A stretch of DNA of 64,000 bases from Sphingobacterium sp. SRCM116780 (GCF_021442025.1 NZ_CP090446.1:4030001-4094000), one strand, 5' to 3'; counted from the stretch's first letter, positions 1 through 10,242 are shown. Notes: generated by a model not told the origin, from the letters alone. Program-made: numbers and translations.

Positions 1-1890
1 AATGTTATGCAAACCAATCCAGTTTTATATCCAGCAATGTATCCAGGTAATTTTGTGCCAGGAGTTAGTTCTGCAGGAGCTCAACCAAATCCATACGGAC
101 AAATAACACAAACAGGTTATCAAAATATTTTTAATAATCAAGTGATGTCAAACGCTCGATTGACACAAGATCTTGGTTTTTGGGCAAAAGGCTTGAATTT
201 TTCGGCCTTATATTCTTTTGATATTTGGAATGAGCATACTATTAATCGTACACGAAATAGAAGTACCTATCTAATAAATCGACTGTTTCCATATGATGAT
301 CAAGGAAATCCTATTCTTAATATTATTTCGCAGGGAGCTGATGACCTTGCCTTCTCTAAATCGAATAATTCCAATAGACAATTTTATACAGAAGCAGCTC
401 TGAATTATAATACGCTAATAGGAGAAAAGCATCAATTATCAGCGATGTTATTGTACAACCAGCGTGAGATTGTAGAAGCCTTTGCAAATGATGTCACTTC
501 CTCACTTTCTTTCCGTAATATGGGAATGGCTGGACGTGTTACTTATTCCTATGATGATCGATACTTTGTAGAGAGTAATTTTGGTTACAATGGTTCTGAG
601 AACTTTGCTCCTGGAATGAAATTCGGATTCTTTCCTTCTTTTGGAGTCGGTTGGTTAGTTTCCAATGAGAAATTTTTTGAACCGATGAAAAATAGCATTA
701 ACTTTTTAAAATTACGCTATTCAGATGGTAAAGTAGGGGATGGTAGTAATGGTGGTACGCGTCGCTTTGGTTATCTAACCTTGGTGAATACAGGAGCAGG
801 CGGTTATACTTTTGGAAATGGTTCTAACAATACAGGCTATGGAGGTACTGCAATCACCGATTATGGGACCAATGTACAATGGGCAGAATCTCACAAACAG
901 AATTTAGGTATTGAAATCAAAACCTTAAAAAATAAATTGTCTTTAACAGTAGATTTTTTTAAAGAAAAAAGATCTGGTGTGTTTCTTCAAAGAGCATCGC
1001 TTCCTGATTACGTGGGATTGACAAATAATCCTTGGGCCAACTTAGGTATTATACAAAACAAAGGTGTGGATGGTACATTAGAGTTAAGTCCTTTTCCAAT
1101 AGGGAATGTTTTCTTGGACGTTAGAGCTACTTATACCTACAATAAAGATCAAATTTTGGAGAATGATCAGCCAAAACAACCTTATCCATATATGGAGAGA
1201 CGTGGTAAGAATGTACTTGGCATCTATGGATATCAAGCGGATGGTTTGTTTCAATCGGCTGATGATATCAAAAATCATGCTGATCAAAGTGCTTTGGGGG
1301 CACAACGCGTAGGAGATATTCGTTATAAAGATTTAAATGCGGATGGCTTGGTTGATGCAAATGATGTCAGCTGGATTGGTAATGGGGATGTACCAAATTC
1401 TGTCTTTGGCTTTGGTATCAATGTTTCCTATAAGCAGTTTTACTTTGGCGGATTTTTCCAGGGAACATCTGGGGCAGAACGTCTAATTGGTGGCGATGGT
1501 ATTATCCCTTTTAATAATAGTACTGGGGCAGAGAGAAGTAATCTTTTTACTATCGCTGAAGATCGTTGGACAGAAGAAAACCCACTTCAAAATCCATTTT
1601 ATCCTCGTTTGGCTTACGGAAATGCTGCAAATAAAAATAATGCAGTTAGTTCTACATGGTGGGTGAAAGATGTGGATTTCCTACGTTTAAAGACCTTGGA
1701 CGTTGGTTATAATTTTAAAAAGGATTTCTTGCAGAAATTAAGTGTTAAGAGTGCACGCATATACGTACAAGGTGTCAACCTATTATATTGGAGCAAATTT
1801 AAGCTTTGGGATCCTGAATTGAATACAGGTAATGGAACCCGTTATCCAAATGTGAGAACAATTTCAATGGGAGTACAAGCAACATTTTAA
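1..1890 (+). CDS. SusC/RagA-like TonB-dependent outer-membrane receptor, 3' part
   Basis: This is the C-terminal two thirds of a SusC-type transporter. The reading frame is open from base 1, so the real start lies before the window and the ATG at 7 is internal. What remains is outer-membrane beta-barrel: alternating aromatic strands, an internal DxNxDGxVDxxD calcium-like loop near residue 445, and a terminal aromatic residue (VQATF). The N-terminal carboxypeptidase-like domain, TonB box and plug are not in the window. It lies 17 bp ahead of a SusD gene, so the two should form one complex that imports a glycan or other ligand. Substrate cannot be read from the sequence. Confidence 0.93.
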   Translation, partial: NVMQTNPVLYPAMYPGNFVPGVSSAGAQPNPYGQITQTGYQNIFNNQVMSNARLTQDLGFWAKGLNFSALYSFDIWNEHTINRTRNRSTYLINRLFPYDDQGNPILNIISQGADDLAFSKSNNSNRQFYTEAALNYNTLIGEKHQLSAMLLYNQREIVEAFANDVTSSLSFRNMGMAGRVTYSYDDRYFVESNFGYNGSENFAPGMKFGFFPSFGVGWLVSNEKFFEPMKNSINFLKLRYSDGKVGDGSNGGTRRFGYLTLVNTGAGGYTFGNGSNNTGYGGTAITDYGTNVQWAESHKQNLGIEIKTLKNKLSLTVDFFKEKRSGVFLQRASLPDYVGLTNNPWANLGIIQNKGVDGTLELSPFPIGNVFLDVRATYTYNKDQILENDQPKQPYPYMERRGKNVLGIYGYQADGLFQSADDIKNHADQSALGAQRVGDIRYKDLNADGLVDANDVSWIGNGDVPNSVFGFGINVSYKQFYFGGFFQGTSGAERLIGGDGIIPFNNSTGAERSNLFTIAEDRWTEENPLQNPFYPRLAYGNAANKNNAVSSTWWVKDVDFLRLKTLDVGYNFKKDFLQKLSVKSARIYVQGVNLLYWSKFKLWDPELNTGNGTRYPNVRTISMGVQATF

Positions 1891-1907
1891 CTTTTAATCT
1901 TACGAAA

Positions 1908-3719
1908 ATGAAAATAAATAAATTCAGTTGGATGTTAATGGCTACATTGTCGCTAACATCTTTAAATGGCTGCAAAAATTATTTGGATCAAGTTCCAGAC
2001 GATGTGATTACAGTAGAAGATATATTTAAATCCAAAGCAAATACGGATAAATTTCTAGCCAATATCTATAGCACCATTCCCAATGAGCTGGTACAACGAT
2101 TCACAAATTACGCGAATGGAGGTCCTTGGACAGCCGCTTCTGATGAAGCAAAATATACTTGGGATTTTAATTATGCAAATAACATGACTTCAAGTGTATG
2201 GAGTAATACTGATGGAGTCGTTGCTGGATTTTGGAATAATTATTATGAGGGTATTCGCAATGCATCATACTTTATTCAAAATATCGATAACGCGAATCCT
2301 GTTGAAGTGACTTCGGTTATGAAATCAACTTACAAAGCGGAGGCAAGAGCGCTTCGAGCCCTATACTATTATTATCTAGTAAGAACATACGGTGCTGTAC
2401 CACTTATAGGAGAACAGGTATTGGATATCAATGCCCCTATTGCTGATCTTAAACTTGCAAGAACTCCTTTTGATGCCTGTATAGATTATATTGTGTCAGA
2501 GTTGGATGAAGCCTACAAAGAATTGCCTTATACCCCAAGTAATAGTGAATATGGACGAATTACAAAAGGAGTTGTCAAAGCCTATAAAGCCGAAGCCTTA
2601 TTGTTGAAAGCAAGTCCATTGTTTAATGGGAACTCGGAGTTTTCGGCGATTAAAAACCCCGATGGTACAGCTTTATTTAGTGCTACCGCAGATAAACAAA
2701 AGTGGACAGCTGCAGCTGCAGCTGCAAAAGCTTTTATAGATGAATTTGTACCTACTTATTATAACCTGTATCAGGTGACGAATGCGGATCCATTTGTAGC
2801 AGCTTATCTATCCTGTCGGAACGTGATGACAGTAGATTGGAATCAGGAGTGGATTTTTGCCCGTTCGAATAGTGATAATAATACACAGTATGATCGTACA
2901 CCTAAACACGTAGGTTTTCCTTCTGCTGCCCAAGGTGGTGGTGCACTAGGAGCAACACAGGGTATTGTAGATGCTTATTTTATGCAGAATGGTTTACCAA
3001 CTACAGATGCTAACTCCGAATATTCGGAAGTTGGATTTGCCAACTATAAAGCTCCTTATGATGTTACAGAAAGAACAACATTCAAGATGTATGTCAATCG
3101 AGAACCTCGCTTTTATGTTGGGATCACCTATAGTGGTAGCTATTGGTTGAATCAAGCCAACAGCAGCTCACCCATAATTTCTTTGTTTAATTACAGCGGA
3201 AATTCTGGACGCTCGCAGAGTGCTTCAGATGTGACACCAACTGGATATACTGTTAGAAAGAATGTTTCATCTAATGATAATGCAAGAGGAGCACTATTAT
3301 TGCGATTGGCAAATATCTATTTGGATTATGCTGAGGCACTAAATGAATCATCCCCAGACAATGCAGATATTTTGAAATATGTTAACCTGATTCGTAAACG
3401 AGCTGGAATACCAGGTTACGGTGAAGGAAATGTGCCTCTTCCTGCAGGACAAGTTGCTATGCGTGAAGCCATCCGAAAAGAACGTCGCGTGGAACTAGCC
3501 TTTGAAAATGTTCGTTATTTTGATACGCGTCGTTGGAAAATTGCAGAAGGTACAGACAATGGGCCTATCTATGGAATGAATCTCAATGCAGACGGTAATG
3601 ATTTCTTTAAACGGACACTTATTGAAACACGAATATTCAAAAAGAGGGATTATTTATTTCCAATTCCAAATAATGAAGTATTAAAAAATGAAAATTTAAT
3701 TCAAAATGTGGGTTGGTAA
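1908..3719 (+). CDS. SusD/RagB-like surface lipoprotein
   Basis: Ligand-binding lid of the preceding SusC-like channel. It has a lipoprotein signal ending at Cys22 (SLNGC). Repeated helical TPR-like segments follow, including the typical YYYYLVRTYGAVPL and LRLANIYLDYAEALNE blocks, then the RKERRVELAFENVRYFDTRRW signature near residue 525 and a C-terminal PIPNNEV...IQNVGW tail. At 603 aa it is slightly long for the family (about 500-600). The start is the ATG 17 bp after the susC stop. Transcription should end at the strong palindromic hairpin 60 bp downstream. Function is clear at family level; ligand is unknown. Confidence 0.95.
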   Translation: MKINKFSWMLMATLSLTSLNGCKNYLDQVPDDVITVEDIFKSKANTDKFLANIYSTIPNELVQRFTNYANGGPWTAASDEAKYTWDFNYANNMTSSVWSNTDGVVAGFWNNYYEGIRNASYFIQNIDNANPVEVTSVMKSTYKAEARALRALYYYYLVRTYGAVPLIGEQVLDINAPIADLKLARTPFDACIDYIVSELDEAYKELPYTPSNSEYGRITKGVVKAYKAEALLLKASPLFNGNSEFSAIKNPDGTALFSATADKQKWTAAAAAAKAFIDEFVPTYYNLYQVTNADPFVAAYLSCRNVMTVDWNQEWIFARSNSDNNTQYDRTPKHVGFPSAAQGGGALGATQGIVDAYFMQNGLPTTDANSEYSEVGFANYKAPYDVTERTTFKMYVNREPRFYVGITYSGSYWLNQANSSSPIISLFNYSGNSGRSQSASDVTPTGYTVRKNVSSNDNARGALLLRLANIYLDYAEALNESSPDNADILKYVNLIRKRAGIPGYGEGNVPLPAGQVAMREAIRKERRVELAFENVRYFDTRRWKIAEGTDNGPIYGMNLNADGNDFFKRTLIETRIFKKRDYLFPIPNNEVLKNENLIQNVGW

Positions 3720-3779
3720 CCTTTGGTTTATTTTTCGATTGAAACACAGTTTCATTACGGTTTAACTTTCTACAGGCAT

Positions 3780-3819
3780 AAAAAAGCGAGTGGACAAGAT
3801 CTTGTCCACTCGCTTTTTT
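3780..3819. terminator. perfect 40-bp palindromic terminator
   Basis: A perfect 20+20 inverted repeat with no spacer, starting with six A and ending with six T around a GC-rich core (GCGAGTGGACAAG). It sits after susD and before the regulator gene. The A run and T run make it able to act on both strands. Confidence 0.85.
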
Positions 3820-3878
3820 ATGCGTTTTAAGTAAAATATCTATATATTTATCCTTGCACTGTGTGAATATTTTGGACA

Positions 3879-5507
3879 ATGGTAAAACGTTTAATTGCTA
3901 TATTATCTCTATTTTTTCTTGTTTTGGATGGATTTGCTCAAGACTTGGGCGATAGCTCCGACGTATATAGAAAGCTTGATTATGTAATGGAAAATCAGGA
4001 TCTCTACATAAAAAAAAGAGAAGATAGAATTGTGCAACTCAAGCAAGAGGCAAATTTGGTACAGAAAGATGCACGTTTGTATCTTCAAAAGAATTACGAA
4101 ATATTTAAAAACTATAAGAAATTTCAATCCGATTCAGCCCTGCGTTATATTACCTTTTGTAAACAGTTGGCATTGTCCGAACCTGATTCTGTTCGTATCG
4201 TTATTCATTTAGATTTAGCTTGGATTTATTCGACTATAGGACGATATATTGAAGCATCAGATTTATTGAAACAACTGAAACCAACTGCTTTACCTCGAAC
4301 ATTATTGCCTAAATATTACGATACCTATAGTGCTTTCTATAGTCATTATGGACAAAGTAATAACCATCAGGAATATTATCAGGCGAGTGAACGTTATCGC
4401 GATTCATTGCTGTTGGTACTCGATCCTACATCAGCGGAATATAAAAATACTTTTGCCATCAAAACGCTATTTAAAGGACAACGGGAAGAAGCTAAAAAAT
4501 TATTCGAAGCGATGTGGGCTGAAAATAGAGAAGATAAGGAACAAACAGCGTTGATTGCTTATTTTATTGGTTTGATATACAAACAAGAAAAAAATATCCT
4601 TGCGCAACGATATTATTTTGCGCGTTCGGGCATCGCCGATATCGAAATCGCTAATCGCGATAATGCTTCTTTGCAAGATTTAGCCTTAACGTATTATGAG
4701 CTACGTGATTTTGATCATGCATTTAAGTTTATTGAAAAAGCAATTGATGATGCCATGGGCTGCAATGTTCGCTATCGTATTGTAGAAGGGACTTCTTTTT
4801 ATCCAATTATCAATGCTGCCTATCAGAAAAAAATTAATACCCAAAATAAGCAACTACAAGTAATGCTTGTCGTCATCAGCTTTTTATCCCTCGTATTAAT
4901 CATGGGATTGGTCATTATCTTCAGACAAGTGCAAAGATTGAGAAAGATTCGCGAGGAACTTTCAATAACCAATAGCAATTTGAGGAAATTGAATGAAGAA
5001 ATCAATTATAAAAACACCCAACTTTCGGAGTCCAACCATATTAAGGAAGAGTATATCGCTCAGTTTTTTGATCTCTGCTCTAATTATATTGACAAAATGG
5101 AAGATATTCGAAAAGCACTTTTAAAGAAAGCAAGTAATCAACAATGGGATGCTATTAAGGAACAATTAAAATCCACACAAATGGTGGAAAGAGAAGTGCA
5201 ACAACTGTATATTAATTTTGATCGTATTTTTTTAAATCTATACCCTTCATTTGTTTCTGATTTTAATGAACTCTTATTAAGTGATGAACAAATTTTACCC
5301 AAAAAAGGAGAATTCTTAAATACCGAACTACGCATCTTTGCATTGATTCGACTGGGGATTATAGACAGTGTGAAGATCGCTAGTTTCTTACGTTATTCAC
5401 TTCGCACAGTTTATAATTATCGCACCAAAGTACGTAATAAAGCAATCGGAAATCGAGATGATTTTGAGGATCGTGTTCGCCAAATTGCTGTAATTGACCG
5501 TTCTTAA
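3879..5507 (+). CDS. membrane-anchored TPR/HTH regulator (DUF6377-like)
   Basis: Predicted one-component regulator. It has a signal peptide (residues 1-20), a periplasmic helical TPR-like region (about 25-315), one membrane helix (about 327-349), a coiled coil (350-385) and a cytoplasmic C-terminal part. The last 60 residues contain a LuxR/GerE-like helix-turn-helix: TELRIFALIRLGI, then VKIASFLRYSLRTVYNYRTKVRNKA. Architecture and length (542 aa) match Bacteroidota proteins I recall as DUF6377, often next to SusC/SusD genes. It stands alone between a terminator and the second susCD operon, so it probably controls that operon by sensing a ligand in the periplasm. The architecture is visible; the target is inference. 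Confidence 0.8.
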   Translation: MVKRLIAILSLFFLVLDGFAQDLGDSSDVYRKLDYVMENQDLYIKKREDRIVQLKQEANLVQKDARLYLQKNYEIFKNYKKFQSDSALRYITFCKQLALSEPDSVRIVIHLDLAWIYSTIGRYIEASDLLKQLKPTALPRTLLPKYYDTYSAFYSHYGQSNNHQEYYQASERYRDSLLLVLDPTSAEYKNTFAIKTLFKGQREEAKKLFEAMWAENREDKEQTALIAYFIGLIYKQEKNILAQRYYFARSGIADIEIANRDNASLQDLALTYYELRDFDHAFKFIEKAIDDAMGCNVRYRIVEGTSFYPIINAAYQKKINTQNKQLQVMLVVISFLSLVLIMGLVIIFRQVQRLRKIREELSITNSNLRKLNEEINYKNTQLSESNHIKEEYIAQFFDLCSNYIDKMEDIRKALLKKASNQQWDAIKEQLKSTQMVEREVQQLYINFDRIFLNLYPSFVSDFNELLLSDEQILPKKGEFLNTELRIFALIRLGIIDSVKIASFLRYSLRTVYNYRTKVRNKAIGNRDDFEDRVRQIAVIDRS

Positions 5508-5517
5508 GCGTAAAACT

Positions 5518-5593
5518 AGTACTTTTTAGACACTTAATTGTTTTTCAATTTGCTGATAGTCATTGTTTTAAAAAAATAATCCAGTACTTTTTA
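5518..5593. repeat. 11-bp direct repeat, candidate operator pair upstream of susC
   Basis: AGTACTTTTTA occurs at 5518-5528 and again at 5583-5593, 65 bp apart start to start. Each is followed by a similar A-rich tail (GACACTTAA and AACTTAA). The nearer copy ends about 12 bp before the likely -33 element of the susC promoter, a usual position for an activator site. The obvious candidate binder is the HTH regulator encoded just upstream. Confidence 0.45.
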
Positions 5594-5604
5594 AACTTAA
5601 CCAC

Positions 5605-5635
5605 TTTCATACTGCTCAGGGTTCTAGTAGCTTTG
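5605..5635 (+). promoter_or_regulatory. Bacteroidota-type promoter for the susC-susD-GH30 operon
   Basis: TAGCTTTG at 5628-5635 matches the -7 consensus TAnnTTTG. A TTT at 5605-5607, 20 bp upstream, serves as a weak -33 element. It would give a 5' leader of roughly 78 nt before the ATG at 5719. A weak -33 box fits a promoter that needs an activator. Confidence 0.55.
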
Positions 5636-5718
5636 GTATAGTAATGGAGCAGGGAACTCTATTGCTATTTTGAGTAACTCTCAAACTAAATTATAATAAC
5701 CAATTTTTATAAATTCAT

Positions 5719-8697
5719 ATGATTTTCTTTACTAAGAAAGCAACTCTTTTTATTTGGGTAACTTGTTTCTTGGCGATGATTAGTTCATCCTTCGCTCAAG
5801 GTCAAGTACAGATCAATGGACGCGTATTAGATGCGCAAGATCAGAAACCCTTGGGAGGAGTTACGATTGTTCAAAAAGGAACAACAAACGGTGTGTCTTC
5901 TAAGGAAGATGGACACTTTCAGATCTCCGTTCCATCGGGAAGTATTTTGTTATTGACCTACGTAGGTTATGAAACAAAAGAGGTGCAGGCCAGTCAATCG
6001 AATTTAACAGTGCAGTTAAGTGCTTCAACTAATGTCTTGGAAGATGTGGTTGTAATCGGTTATGGTTCTGTCAAACGAAAAGATGTGACAACGGCTATAT
6101 CTTCCGTATCGACGAAAGACTTGGAGAAAAGACCCATTGTCAATGTTGGTCAGGCGATCCAAGGGAAAGCTGCGGGTGTTGCGGTCATACAACCTAATGG
6201 TGCTCCTGGCGCAGAAATGGCAATTCGTGTCCGTGGAACAACTTCATTTAATGGTAGTAATGATCCTTTATATGTAGTAGATGGAATACCTGTCGATAAT
6301 ATTAAGTTTTTGACACCCAATGATATAACAGATATTCAAATTCTCAAGGATGCTTCTTCTGCTGCTATTTATGGTTCAAGAGGTGCTAATGGAGTTGTTT
6401 TGATTACGACTAAAACGGGAAAAGTTGGCGAGGGAAAAATTACATTTGGAGCTCAAGTAACGTCGAATATTGTTAATAATACAGTAGAAGTGCTGAATAC
6501 GGATCAATATCGAGATCTTCAAAACGAGATTGGTATGATCAACTTGCCTGTTGGATTGACCGATCAAACAGATTGGTTTAAAGAAACATATAAAACAGGG
6601 GTTCAACAAAACTATCAATTGACGATTTCTGATGGTACTGAAAAATTAAGGTATTATTTATCAGGGGGATATACCTATGATAAAGGGACGTTAAAAGGTG
6701 CATTTTTCAAGAAGTATAATTTTAAAGCAAATATTGATAATCAACTCCGTAAATGGTTAAAAGTAAATGCAAATATTACGTATTCGGATTACAACGACAA
6801 CGGTATCACTTCTGGCTTAGGTTCTAATAGAGGGGGCGTTGTTACTTCGGTTATCACCACGCCAACCTATGCTCCTATTTGGGATCAAACTAATCCAGAT
6901 CGTTATTATAATAATTTCTATGGGATCAATAATATTACAAGTCCAATAGAGAATTTGGCTAGAACAAAATATAACAACAACCGTGAAAATAGACTATTGG
7001 CATCAGGAAGTGCATTGATCACTTTTATGCCCAATTTGAATTTAAAGTCTTCTTTTAGTTTGGATAGAAGGAATGGCCTATTAACGACTTTCTTAGATCC
7101 TTTGACAACGGCTTGGGGTAGAAATCAATATGGTGAGGCATCCGATATTCGTAATATGAATACTGTATTGACTTGGGATAATGTCTTGACTTACAATAAG
7201 AACTTTGGTAAGCATAATATAGAAGCAATGGCAGGTTCGTCTTGGACAGATTCAAAATATACAAATAGTTATATAAACGGGTCTCATTATGCGAATGGTA
7301 TTATTCAGACATTGAATGCGGCCAATAGGATTGCATGGGATGGCACGGGATCTGGTGGTTCAAATTGGGGAATTATGTCTTACTTCGCACGTGCCATGTA
7401 TAATTATGATGGTAAATATTTAATAACGGCCAATATGCGTGCTGATGGTTCTTCTAAATTAAATCCAAACGATCGTTGGGGCTATTTCCCTTCTGTTTCA
7501 GCAGCATGGAGACTTTCCTCAGAAGATTTTATGAAAGATCTGGACTGGATTAATGATTTGAAAATAAGAGGGGGTTGGGGACAAACAGGTAATCAATCAG
7601 GATTAGGGGATTATTCTTATTTGGCTTTTAATGGTATCGAACGCATCGAATGGTTTAAAGTTGGACAAGAGAATGCTATTCCAAATATTACACAACCAAC
7701 CACATTAAGAGCGACAGATTTGACTTGGGAAACAACGACACAAGCAAACGTCGGGGTAGATATAGCTGCTTTTCAAAATAGATTGACATTAACATTGGAT
7801 TACTACCATAAAAAAACAACTAATATGTTAATGGAAGTTACTCTTCCTGCAGGATCAGCGGCAGCGAGTGTAATTAAACGTAACGAAGGGGAAATGACGA
7901 ATAAGGGATTTGAAATTACCCTTGGTTCGAAAAATTTAAGAGGAAACTTGACTTGGAACACGGATTTTAATATCTCATTTAATAAAAATCGTTTAGATAA
8001 ATTGGTATTAAGTCAACTTTATAATGATGCAATGACCAATGATAATGTGCATGATTATGCTGTTAGAAATGAACCAGGGCGTGCGCTAGGGGGATTCTTT
8101 GGATATATCAGCGATGGTGTTAATCCAGAAACAGGGCAATTGATGTACCGAGATTTAAATGGAGATGATAAAATTTCATCTTCTGATAGAACATATATCG
8201 GTGATCCGAATCCAAAATTTACTTATGGGATGACTAATAATTTCTCTTGGAAAAATTTTGATTTAAGCATATTTATCCAAGGTACCTATGGTAATGACAT
8301 CTTTAATGCAAGCCGTATGGAAACAGAAGGCATGTACGATGGCCGAAATCAAACAACTGTCGTTCTTGATCGTTGGAAAGTACCAGGACAGATTACAAAT
8401 GTACCGAAAGCAGGATTCGATATGAAAAACTCGACCTACTTTGTGGAAGATGGAAGTTATCTGCGAGTAAAAAATATTTCACTCGGTTATTCTATAGCTC
8501 CTGAACGGTTGAAGCATATTGGAATCCAAAAAATACAACCTTATTTCTCCGCTAGTAATCTCTTGACTTGGACGAAATATTCAGGTATGGATCCTGAAGT
8601 GAATCAATATGGAAATTCGGGACGTGTACAAGGAATAGATTGGGGAACTTATCCACAGAGTAGATCGTTTGTGGTTGGTGTTAATGTAGAATTTTAA
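5719..8697 (+). CDS. SusC/RagA-like TonB-dependent receptor
   Basis: Full-length outer-membrane importer (992 aa). It has a signal peptide (1-26, ending SSFAQ), then a carboxypeptidase-regulatory-like domain (about 29-110, INGRVLDAQDQKPLGGVTI). A TonB box-like segment (EDVVVIGYG) follows, then the plug domain with the SusC hallmarks LQILKDASSAAIYGSRGANGVVLITTKTG-type block at about 205-235, and a C-terminal barrel ending VGVNVEF. It forms an operon with susD (10-bp gap), a GH30 enzyme and a surface lipoprotein, so it should import oligosaccharides released by that enzyme, probably from a beta-glucan. Start ATG at 5719; no frameshift is seen. Confidence 0.96.
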   Translation: MIFFTKKATLFIWVTCFLAMISSSFAQGQVQINGRVLDAQDQKPLGGVTIVQKGTTNGVSSKEDGHFQISVPSGSILLLTYVGYETKEVQASQSNLTVQLSASTNVLEDVVVIGYGSVKRKDVTTAISSVSTKDLEKRPIVNVGQAIQGKAAGVAVIQPNGAPGAEMAIRVRGTTSFNGSNDPLYVVDGIPVDNIKFLTPNDITDIQILKDASSAAIYGSRGANGVVLITTKTGKVGEGKITFGAQVTSNIVNNTVEVLNTDQYRDLQNEIGMINLPVGLTDQTDWFKETYKTGVQQNYQLTISDGTEKLRYYLSGGYTYDKGTLKGAFFKKYNFKANIDNQLRKWLKVNANITYSDYNDNGITSGLGSNRGGVVTSVITTPTYAPIWDQTNPDRYYNNFYGINNITSPIENLARTKYNNNRENRLLASGSALITFMPNLNLKSSFSLDRRNGLLTTFLDPLTTAWGRNQYGEASDIRNMNTVLTWDNVLTYNKNFGKHNIEAMAGSSWTDSKYTNSYINGSHYANGIIQTLNAANRIAWDGTGSGGSNWGIMSYFARAMYNYDGKYLITANMRADGSSKLNPNDRWGYFPSVSAAWRLSSEDFMKDLDWINDLKIRGGWGQTGNQSGLGDYSYLAFNGIERIEWFKVGQENAIPNITQPTTLRATDLTWETTTQANVGVDIAAFQNRLTLTLDYYHKKTTNMLMEVTLPAGSAAASVIKRNEGEMTNKGFEITLGSKNLRGNLTWNTDFNISFNKNRLDKLVLSQLYNDAMTNDNVHDYAVRNEPGRALGGFFGYISDGVNPETGQLMYRDLNGDDKISSSDRTYIGDPNPKFTYGMTNNFSWKNFDLSIFIQGTYGNDIFNASRMETEGMYDGRNQTTVVLDRWKVPGQITNVPKAGFDMKNSTYFVEDGSYLRVKNISLGYSIAPERLKHIGIQKIQPYFSASNLLTWTKYSGMDPEVNQYGNSGRVQGIDWGTYPQSRSFVVGVNVEF

Positions 8698-8707
8698 TTG
8701 AATAATC

Positions 8708-10228
8708 ATGAAAAGAATATATAAAAATTCATTTTTCCGCTTTCTGGGAATTGCTTTGTTAGTTTCTTCTTGCTCACTAAATAGAGATCCACTTGACGGT
8801 TATTCAGATGAATCGCAAGGTATAACGGAGACTGGTTCTCAAATTGTCTTTAAGAATAAAAGTGAAGTTGATAATTTCTTGACAGGTATTTATCAACAAA
8901 TGCGCGACCGTCAAGAACATTGGCACTTAGATTTATTGTTGATTGGTGACTCACATGCGGATAATTCCTATGCAGGAACAACGGGTGCAGAGGTTCTTCC
9001 TTTTGAAAATAACTCGATTGAAGGTTCTAACTCTGTTGTCGATCGTGATTGGGGTCGTTACTTGGAAGATATAGCACGTGCGAACCGCTTAATTATTAAT
9101 GTTGATAGTGTAGCGGATAAATCCGTCAGTGATGCAGATATTAAGCTATATAAAGCACAAGGAAAAATCTTTAGAGCATTGGCTATGTTTGATATGGTGC
9201 GGATTTTTGGTTCTATTCCTGTGATTACAACTGCTGCAGGAGATATTACAGCAGAAAATGTGGAAGAGGTTTATCCACAATATTTTCCAAAACAAGCCAC
9301 GGAAGAGGAGGCATATAAACAAATCGAAAAGGATCTATTGGATGCTTTAGCGGATGCACCAAATAACAATGTGGCAAATAAAACCTTGTTCACTAAATCA
9401 GTCGCACGTGCTATGTTGGCAAAAGTGTATGCAGAAAAACCGATTAGAGACTATAACAAAGTAATTCAATATGCAGATGCATTAGCTGCTGATGGATTTG
9501 ATTTGAACACAAATTATGCAGACTTATATGCGCTTAATGCGGCAAATACAGATTTGGCGCAACGTAATACAAAAGAATCTATTTTGGAAGCACAGTTTAT
9601 GCCTGGTTCAGGTAACTGGGCAACTTGGATGTTCGGTCGCGATTTGTCCAACTACGACAACAACTTTACTTGGGCGAAGTGGGTGACACCTTCTAGAGAT
9701 TTGATTCAAACCTATACCAATGAAGGAGATCAGATTCGGATGGATCAATCCATTGTCTATTATACGACGACATGGAGCAATTATTATCCTGCAAATCATT
9801 ATCCGTTTATGTTCAAGCTTCGTTCAGGTATGAGCAGCATCATCAAATTACGTTATGCAGATATTCTGTTATTGAAAGCAGAAGCGTTGATTCAACAAGG
9901 ATCTAATCTTTCAGCTGCAGCGGATATCATCGATAAGATTCGAACAAGGGTAAATCTACCGAAACTAAACGTAGCGATACGTGGAAATAAAGACGCACTC
10001 TTTGAGGCCTATTTAAAAGAACGCCGTCTGGAGTTAGCTTTTGAAGGACAGCGCTGGTTTGATTTAGTTCGTTTGGATAAAGTGGAGTCCGTTATGAATG
10101 CTGTTTATGCGAAAGATTCGGGTAGAAAGACTCAAGTATATCCGTTCAATCAATATTCATATCGACTACCAGTACCACAAGCTAAAATCGATCAGAATCC
10201 AAACTTGGTTCAAAATCCAGGCTACTAA
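8708..10228 (+). CDS. SusD/RagB-like surface lipoprotein
   Basis: Partner of the preceding SusC. Its lipoprotein signal ends at Cys22 (LLVSSC). The body carries SusD helical repeats: KAQGKIFRALAMFDMVRIFGSIP near residue 155, LRYADILLLKAEALIQQG near 380, and the ERRLELAFEGQRWFDLVRLDKV signature near 440. It closes with a LPVPQAKIDQNPNLVQNPGY tail. Length 506 aa is normal. Ten bases separate it from susC and 14 from the GH30 gene, so all are probably co-transcribed. It likely binds the same glucan. Confidence 0.95.
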   Translation: MKRIYKNSFFRFLGIALLVSSCSLNRDPLDGYSDESQGITETGSQIVFKNKSEVDNFLTGIYQQMRDRQEHWHLDLLLIGDSHADNSYAGTTGAEVLPFENNSIEGSNSVVDRDWGRYLEDIARANRLIINVDSVADKSVSDADIKLYKAQGKIFRALAMFDMVRIFGSIPVITTAAGDITAENVEEVYPQYFPKQATEEEAYKQIEKDLLDALADAPNNNVANKTLFTKSVARAMLAKVYAEKPIRDYNKVIQYADALAADGFDLNTNYADLYALNAANTDLAQRNTKESILEAQFMPGSGNWATWMFGRDLSNYDNNFTWAKWVTPSRDLIQTYTNEGDQIRMDQSIVYYTTTWSNYYPANHYPFMFKLRSGMSSIIKLRYADILLLKAEALIQQGSNLSAAADIIDKIRTRVNLPKLNVAIRGNKDALFEAYLKERRLELAFEGQRWFDLVRLDKVESVMNAVYAKDSGRKTQVYPFNQYSYRLPVPQAKIDQNPNLVQNPGY

Positions 10229-10242
10229 TTAATTTGAATTTT

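Noticed and set aside
7..9. ATG at 7 as the start of the first susC gene
   Set aside because: The frame is open from base 1 and the protein lacks plug and signal, so this is an internal methionine.
10234..10242. Upstream TTG start for the GH30 gene
   Set aside because: The ATG at 10243 gives a normal lipoprotein signal; the TTG adds only three residues.
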